Below, piece by piece: positions 57,864 through 64,000 of a stretch of 64,000 nucleotides of DNA. The DNA lies in contig OW240916.1 in assembly GCA_933207985.1 (NCBI GenBank), positions 299,442,451 to 299,506,450 of the forward strand, read 5' to 3'. Positions within the stretch are counted from its first letter, which is position 1, and every line of letters begins with the position of its first letter. Below the pieces are notes generated by a model. It was not told the DNA's origin. It saw only the letters and a list, made by a program, of their open reading frames with translations, and searched no databases. The translations under genes were made by a program, and so were the position numbers. Source of the stretch: Pelobates cultripes. Its lineage: Eukaryota; Chordata; Amphibia; Anura; Pelobatidae.

Positions 57864-59410
57864 TATCCATTGATCCGCCACAACATTAAAACCACTGAGA
57901 GGTGAAGTGAATAACATTGATTATATCATTACAATAGCACCTGTAAAGGGGTGGAAAATATGAGGCAGCAAGAGAACAGCCAGTTCTTGAATTTCATGTG
58001 TTGGAAGCAGGAAAAATGGGCAAGCAAAAAGATCTGAGTGACTTTGGCCATGACGGTAATGGTAAGATGATGGATCTAAGCATCTAAAAAATAGCATATC
58101 TAGTGTTGTGTTACTGGTATGCTGTGGCTAGTACCTAATAAAAGTGGTGTAAGGAAGGACAACAAGTGAACTGACATCAGGGTTGTGGGTGTCGGAGCCC
58201 AGGATGCAGATAGATGCTGAAGGCAAAGAACCAAGTTTGCAGTGCTAAAGGATTAGACAAAGAGAATAGCCGGGGAATCCACAGGTCAGGACAGGCAACA
58301 CAGGTTCAGAACCAATGATACAGGCAAGGGTCAAAATCAGGAACAGGATCAGGATACAACAGGAGAGTCTCTAAAGGTCTTTACACAATCAGGAGCACAT
58401 TACAACTGAGCGAAGAGTGAAGGGTGTGTGCATCTTAAACAGGGAAAGTGGGTGGTCTTGTAAATTGAGGTTCCACCCTGGCCTCCACCTTCTGTACTTT
58501 TAAAAGGCTCTGTGTCAGCGCATGCGCCCTTTGATTCTCCTGAATTTCTTCATTCAGTGTGGTCGCACATGAAAGCAGCAGCGTTCTCACGAACAGACTA
58601 CTGCTCTTGCTGTCTTCGGGAGCCGGCGTCCGTACAAATGGAGTTCTGTCTGCAGTATAGGTGAGTAGCATTCGCATGAACAGAGGTGGCGTTTGTCCGC
58701 ATGAAGTTCTTCCTTCTGTATCTGGTAAGTGGCTTTCGTGCGAACAGAGGTGCTGTTCTCATGAACGTGAGCAATGGCCGTGGGTGATTGAACCAACCAT
58801 GCTGCCTGGGGGGTTGCGCTCTGTCACGGTGTACTCGTAGAGTGAGTGAGAGATGAGGCATGAGAGCGCAAGGTAGGTGAGGGGACAAGGACCTGATAGT
58901 GGGTGCCCAAGGCTCATTAATGTGTGGGGAGCAAAGCCTAGCTTGTCTGGTCTGATCAGACATTAGAGTTACTGTAGCTCTGAAAAACGTAATACTGGCC
59001 ATTACAGAAAAGGTGTCAGAAGATACAGTGTATCACAGTTTTCTGCTTATGTGGCTACTTAGTCATAGACCAGTCAGAGTAGCATGATGAACCCGTCCAC
59101 TGCGGAAAACGTCTTCAATGGGGACCTGAGCATCAGAACTGGACCACTGAGTAATGGAAGAAGGTTGTCTGGTCTAATGAATCACGTTTAGTTTGAGCAT
59201 TGAGATATGCTGGAATAACATCTATGGAGGCCTCACCTTGCAACTTGCAAGACTTGAAGCATCTGTTGCTAAGGTCTTGGTGACATATACTACAGGCCAT
59301 GCTCAAAGGTCTTGTGGAGTCTGTGCCTTAATGCACAAGAGTTGTTTTGGCAGCACAAGGAGTACCTACATATTAGGCTGGTGGTTTTAATGTTGTGGCT
59401 GGTCAGTGTA
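57864..59410 (+). mobile_element. Tc1-like transposon, degraded and split
   Basis: TA dinucleotides flank the inverted ends GCCACAACATTAAAACCAC (left) and GGTTTTAATGTTGTGGCT (right). Between them are a broken transposase start (MGKQKDLSDFG near 58012), the block ending in a GLMNHV segment (the SDES-like region) near 59180, and, after a deletion of the catalytic core, the C-terminal CGVCALMHKSCFGSTRST segment at 59310-59370. The insert at 58190-58898 separates the DNA-binding domain. Tc1 transposases cut and paste into TA; this copy lacks the DDE region and is dead. Confidence 0.88.
58190..58898 (+). mobile_element. Insertion within the Tc1, possibly an LTR
   Basis: The Tc1 sequence breaks at TTGTGGG and resumes with the same GTGGG (58185-58189 and 58899-58903; the next TG also matches). 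The insert begins TGTCGGAGCCCAGGATGC and contains CAGG/AACAGG-rich text of the sort seen in frog LTRs, ending GACCTGATA. A 5-bp duplication would fit an LTR, although the right end lacks the canonical CA. Open minus-strand frames here are unrecognised. Confidence 0.6.
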
Positions 59411-59972
59411 GATGTCATTACAAATATTTTAAAAAGCTAATTGCAACCCCCTAAAACCAAAACATGCGAGTACTTAGAACACATGGCCAGTCAACACTGA
59501 CGTCAAATCAAAATAACCACAAAACAATAATTTAAAACCATTAACTTGTGGAAATATAAATTGGTCTTACATAGGAAGGATAGCAACCACAAAGAGTTGA
59601 TCAATCCACGTTTTCCATTTGATAGAACTGGATCCCATTATTTAGCAGAGCTTAGAATAATAATACTATTGCATGCACACATTGCACTATTCCCTTAATC
59701 AGAGGTCCTTCCTGAATCCCAGGACATTAAAACCACAAATGTATCTTTATGAACAACAAATACACATGTATGGTTTAAAGTGGGTTCTGTGGTTTTATTT
59801 ACATGCCAGAAAGGGCTAAGTTTGAACTGAAATCCTTTTGTGTTATAGTTTCTTGTGAAAGGACTTACTGATGATTAGAATAAAATTGTAATTGCAAAAA
59901 TTGTAATATCTATAATTGAATTTTTTTTAAAAATTGTAGTACTTTACGATACTTCACCATGCATTATAATGC
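59411..59972. other. Unassigned sequence
   Basis: Nothing recognisable. Confidence 0.45.
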
Positions 59973-60050
59973 TTAACCCCTTAAGGACACATGACATGTG
60001 AGATGTCATGATTCCCTTTTATTCCAGAAGTTTGGTCCTTAAGGGGTTAA
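59973..60050. mobile_element. Tiny TTAA-flanked palindromic MITE
   Basis: A 78-bp unit begins TTAACCCCTTAAGGAC and ends GTCCTTAAGGGGTTAA, inverted repeats over 16 bp, with an internal ATGACATGTGAGATGTCAT stem. TTAA on both sides suggests piggyBac-type mobilisation. It resembles a small repeat common in frog genomes. Confidence 0.82.
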
Positions 60051-60889
60051 ATTACTTATTGGTGCAGTTTGCAATACTTAGATGGTTTATATTAATATAA
60101 GAATTACTTATCTAGTCTTACCTTTGTGCACCTAGTGTATGTTCTTTGTTGACTTTCACACAGGTAATTAATTAATGAACATATACCAGAGATTACAGAG
60201 CTGACCAAGCAGCAGGAGTGTCCCACTTATTGCCATAGTCACTTCTGCAATTTTACAACTTGTTTTCCCCACAGTAGCTCTTTTTACATAACCTCATAAT
60301 GTTTACTTAACATAACTCCTCCAGATGACCTAATTCTCAGGTAACACAAGTAAGATTGACTTGCCCAGCAGCAACCATGATACAGCGCAGTGTCAGAAGC
60401 CCTACATTAAAGCTTACCCCTTTACCCTTCTCCCTCCCAAAATCGAGTATTTACGTTTTTACTTTAATTTAGTCAATAGCTTAAGTCACCTTCATTTATC
60501 AACCAGGAATGACTGCATGTAATAGAACAAATGTTTCTACCAGGAACTCATTCCACAAATGTGCTGAAAATTTCAGTTTTCCAACTCCTTCCAAACAGTA
60601 AAGGAAGTTATAATGGGTCATACCATTTCTTCTGTTAGGAAGGGGAACTGAATGAGTTCTCCTATTTTGCTTCTAGTATTACATTAGCATTCCAGAAATT
60701 GATAAATATGAATACCTTTATTTTAGATAAACATGATTTTAACTGTACTTTCTGCATGTGGGCATTAAGCTCAGTTGCTGCCATTTTTTTTTGTATATTC
60801 TGTTGCAACATTTAGTAAGCTGTACCACAAGTAATGCCACCAGGATACATATGAATACCTGGAAACATTTGATCATTATTAATTGCTCA
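60051..60889. other. Unassigned sequence
   Basis: No gene or repeat boundary is recognisable. Confidence 0.45.
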
Positions 60890-61345
60890 AAGTGTTTTTT
60901 GTATATCTTTTTTCCATGGTAATTTTTGTAAACAATATTCTGTGCTACAGTATGATTTTATTGTGCTGCAATAAAGGAAAAGTTTTAGCTTTGAAGTGTC
61001 AACATCATTTCTATTTAAATGCGTCTGGCTCTTAAGTTGTGAGAGAGTTGTACATTGAGTGAAATCCAAGCAGTTTTCATGCAAACACCATGGACAAACA
61101 TCTTCACAAATTACTTGCGTTAAATCAACCTAACTTGCATGTATCACAGTGCAGGTAAAGCCCATGCTACATCCTCACAGTATTAAAAAGCGTATCACTA
61201 CATAGTAAAGTATTTCTCTATTGCATGCCTACAGGTAGGAGGAGGAGGATCAGAATTCACTAGCTCTTAGGGTCTGGAAGGACCATATGTAACTTTTTCT
61301 TTAAATATGCCATTCCACCATGGCACAGGTTTATGCACAAGTCAG
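60890..61345 (+). repeat. Diverged direct repeat, copy 1
   Basis: It aligns along its length with 62258-62742. Shared blocks include TATGATTTTATTGTGCT, AAGTTGTGAGAG, GAGTGAAATCCA, TTCACAAATTACTTG, GGTAAAGCCCATGC, ACATCCTCACA, TGTAACTTTTTCTTTAAATA and CAGGTTTATNC. The region between the copies is not duplicated. It is not one of the recognised transposon families here. Confidence 0.88.
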
Positions 61346-62257
61346 TTGTGCTTCCCGTTAGCTATTTTGGCTTTAAATTTGAAATTCACAGGGAATTCCC
61401 AACAATTCATGCTTTAGTGAATGACCCTAAATATTTCAGTTACTTCTCAATACACAAATATTTGCCATACTATACCTCAACCATTTTACTTACAAAAACA
61501 CAATAAATGGATCATGTAATAATATCACGGGCTGGCATAAAAGTCTTTGCCATAGTTCCATTAGGTGGCACTCTGAGACCAGAACAAAATAAAATGAATC
61601 ATTATTAAAATTTGGGAATTTTTATATACCAAGGTTAACAGTTATAAAAGAAACACTTTAGCTGTTACCATAGTAGCTCATTGTTTTGAATGCAAATAAT
61701 ACATTTTAACTGAAACATACATGTTCAGAACAATATCATAGAATGTCCTTATTTTATATAATTATCAAAACTGTCGTCTAGAGTTAATAGAAAAATGGTT
61801 GTAAAAGATTTTCAGCGTATTTTCTCCCTTAATGGAGGATTCATATGCACCATGTGGAATTCTGCATTACACTTCTTCTTAACAGACAATGGCATTGGCA
61901 TATTTCATTGTCAAACCTGATTTTTTTCACTTAAATGGAATTGAAGGAATAATTCACAAACCATCATCTATCCTTCAATACCACAATAATTTTGAACTAG
62001 AACAAGTAGTTCTCTGATGGGTTGTAGAAGAGAATGCTGTGACACATTTTTTTGACCTAACAAAGGTCTGGCACACACAACAAACCTTCCTCTCTCCTGA
62101 TGGTGCTATATATATTGGTCACTATAGGCAGAGGCAAGGTCCTTGTTGATGAACAATCTGAAATCTGGATTTGGAACGCATGAAAAAACACATCGATTTT
62201 GACAGAAAACAAGTCCTTGTATAGCACAAAAGAGATACGGTGTAGAGAGGGGGATCA
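61346..62257. other. Unique spacer between the direct repeats
   Basis: Nothing recognisable. Confidence 0.45.
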
Positions 62258-62742
62258 GGATGTCTTTTGTATTTTATTTTTTCCATGGTGATTTTGTTTT
62301 ACATTTTTCCATGCTATGATATGATTTTATTGTGCTTTAATAACTGGAGAGTTTTGTCTTTGAAGTATTTGCATCATTTCTGGTTATATGCACCTGGCTC
62401 TCAAGTTGTGAGAGTTGTACAGTGAGTGAAATCCATACAATTTTCATGCAACAGTCATGGACAAACAACTTCACAAATTACTTGTTTTAAAGGCATGGAC
62501 ATTGTGTGCAAAACACCCTCCTTAAGAAAATCAGCCTAACGTGCATGTAAAAGAGCAGGTAAAGCCCATGCCACATCCTCACAATATTAAAAAAGCATTT
62601 CACTACACAGTAAAATTATTTAATCTTCTGTTTGTCCACGGTGTTGAGTAGGAAGACCGAAATTCACCAGCTATAAGGGTTTGGAGGAACCACATGTAAC
62701 TTTTTCTTTAAATATTCCTTTCCACCATGGCGCAGGTTTATA
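62258..62742 (+). repeat. Diverged direct repeat, copy 2
   Basis: The counterpart of 60890-61345, in the same orientation about 1.36-1.41 kb downstream. It has roughly 45 bp of extra sequence near 62488-62535. Neither copy has a coding frame of note. Confidence 0.88.
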
Positions 62743-62882
62743 CTGATCTCTCACAGACATCTGTCTATTTTTATTTAATTTTACTTCACATTTTTCATTG
62801 TGTAAACCTAAACTCACACAAAAGAGTTAAAAAAAACCATAAAATTTGCAGGTGGAAATGAAATTGAAGCAAATGCGTGTTG

Positions 62883-63382
62883 TGTCACGTATTTATCCGC
62901 TTATAAAAATGTGGTTAATGGCATTTACTGTCCACACAGGAAAAGTTGTGCCAAGCAGCAACCAAATCCACAGAAGGGTTAATGCTGAGCAGCAATTATG
63001 CAAATGGGAACCTGGTAACTGACTTTGGGGTCAAAGGCCGGTTACAGCCTATCAGAAAGAAAGGAGGGGTATTTAGGCCCAGTTCTCATCCTGCTCAGTG
63101 TCCTGTCGTGGTTTCCCTTGTGGTTGTCCGAGAGTGCGTTCCTGATTCAAGTTTCTTCTGGTTTTTGACTTTGGCTTTCATTTTGACTTCTCTGTATTCT
63201 GTATCCCTGACTTCTGTCTTTCTCTTATCGTTGTGTCTCTTTCTGTATCCCCTGACCTCGGCAAGTATCCTGACTATTCTTTGGTACGTTAAGTCCGGCC
63301 ATTCTAAGGCCCGGTAATACGTTACCTATTAGTCATCTGTGTGACACAATTCTATGTGCTGGATCAACTAGTAATCCTGACA
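62883..63382 (+). mobile_element. Solo LTR, 500 bp
   Basis: It starts TGTCACGTATTTATCCGC and ends ACTAGTAATCCTGACA, with the 5-bp duplication TGTTG at 62878-62882 and 63383-63387. Canonical TG...CA ends plus a 5-bp duplication indicate an LTR retrotransposon, probably Ty3/Gypsy, reduced to one LTR by recombination. A relative lies inverted at 38943-39330. The 123-codon open frame inside it (62946-63317) has no domain and should not be called a gene. Confidence 0.9.
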
Positions 63383-63387
63383 TGTTG

Positions 63388-64000
63388 GACTTTACGGGTT
63401 AAATTTATTTTAAATCTCAGGCACAGTGGTCTTTATCAGCATCAGATCACTGTGTACTCCCTAGAGACATGAATTGAGAAGATCTATCAACCAACATAAG
63501 AATAAGTTCATGACACAGTACAGATAGATATGGTATGACATTTACATTTTTAGCGCTTGACTAACTTTGACACTTTGAAGGTGACATGTATGGATTCCAA
63601 CGAGCATGCCATAAGAAATTCTTACGTGTTCAAATAGTATCACAAGAAGGATTTCAACATGTTTGTTTCAAAAATGTGCCTTTGTTTCAGAATTATTGTG
63701 TTAATGAATAGTCTGTAATTACCTAATACATTTGAACTTTGCATGCAATACATTCTTAGACTGTCTTTCTTTTTATTCTGATTGTGCAGTTTTGAAGTAC
63801 TATGCTTTGCTATTACTAACTTTTAGCTGTATCAGTAAGCCATGTAAATGATGCATGCAATATCTGCTGAAACAACTGCTACTGCAGCAGAATCATTAAT
63901 TGGTTTAGTGACATTTATTCAAAGAGAGCATGTAACAGTTTCCGACAATACAGAGTATAAAATAAAACTTTTCAAACATTCAGCACAAATATTTCATTAT
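63388..64000. other. Unassigned sequence to the window edge
   Basis: Nothing recognisable. Confidence 0.45.

Noticed and set aside
62946..63317. A 123-codon frame near the right edge.
   Set aside because: It lies wholly inside the solo LTR defined by TGTTG duplications.

Overview
The window looks like non-coding nuclear DNA from an anuran amphibian (frog or toad). The evidence is the mixture of decayed transposable elements: CR1 and L2 LINEs with frog-type 3' tails, a Tx1/L1-clade LINE, DIRS/Ngaro-type tyrosine-recombinase retrotransposons, Penelope-like terminal sequence, Tc1, many non-autonomous hAT elements, and TTAA-flanked palindromic MITEs. I cannot name the species. I found no convincing host exon, tRNA, rRNA or CRISPR array. 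The window is best read as intergenic or intronic sequence, and every recognisable protein fragment belongs to a transposon.

Layout. 0-8.3 kb: a 5'-truncated CR1 LINE (1.04-2.49 kb), a complete TTAA-flanked MITE (4.58-5.03 kb) and a relative of it near 7.1 kb. 8.4-13.9 kb: a nest of insertions. A 22-bp minisatellite region is followed by an apparent solo LTR (9816-13492). The LTR is split by a hAT-like element (10213-12804), which itself holds MITE pieces and a second hAT-like element (11460-12281). 13.8-15.3 kb: another LTR, split by a Penelope-like insert that carries a decayed hammerhead-ribozyme-like motif. 15.8-17.4 kb: a hAT-like element inside a LINE fragment. 18.1-19.8 kb: a DIRS-like relic on the minus strand. 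20.1-22.3 kb: MITE pieces and a composite minisatellite.

24.17-26.36 kb: a hAT-like element with an exact 8-bp target duplication and internal tandem arrays. 26.7-35 kb: L2 3' ends, a second complete MITE, and a CR1/L2 3' end with intact C-terminal coding sequence. 36.6-39.7 kb: composite minisatellites related to those at 22 and 25 kb, a third MITE, an LTR fragment and an L2 end. 41.5-46.9 kb: a Tc1 end, an LTR-like piece and a second tyrosine-recombinase retrotransposon (gag-RT-YR) with a Penelope-like insert. 52.2-57.7 kb: an L1 with 11-bp target duplications and a large internal deletion, split by a CR1. 57.9-59.4 kb: a Tc1 split by a later insert. 60.9-62.7 kb: a diverged direct duplication of unknown origin. 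62.88-63.38 kb: a clean solo LTR.

The genes do not work together as a pathway. What the window offers is a readable order of insertions, shown by target-site duplications, and a recurring design in which non-autonomous hAT elements carry minisatellite arrays. Boundaries given with target-site duplications were read directly from the sequence. Family names rest on recognising protein motifs and end sequences without a database search.
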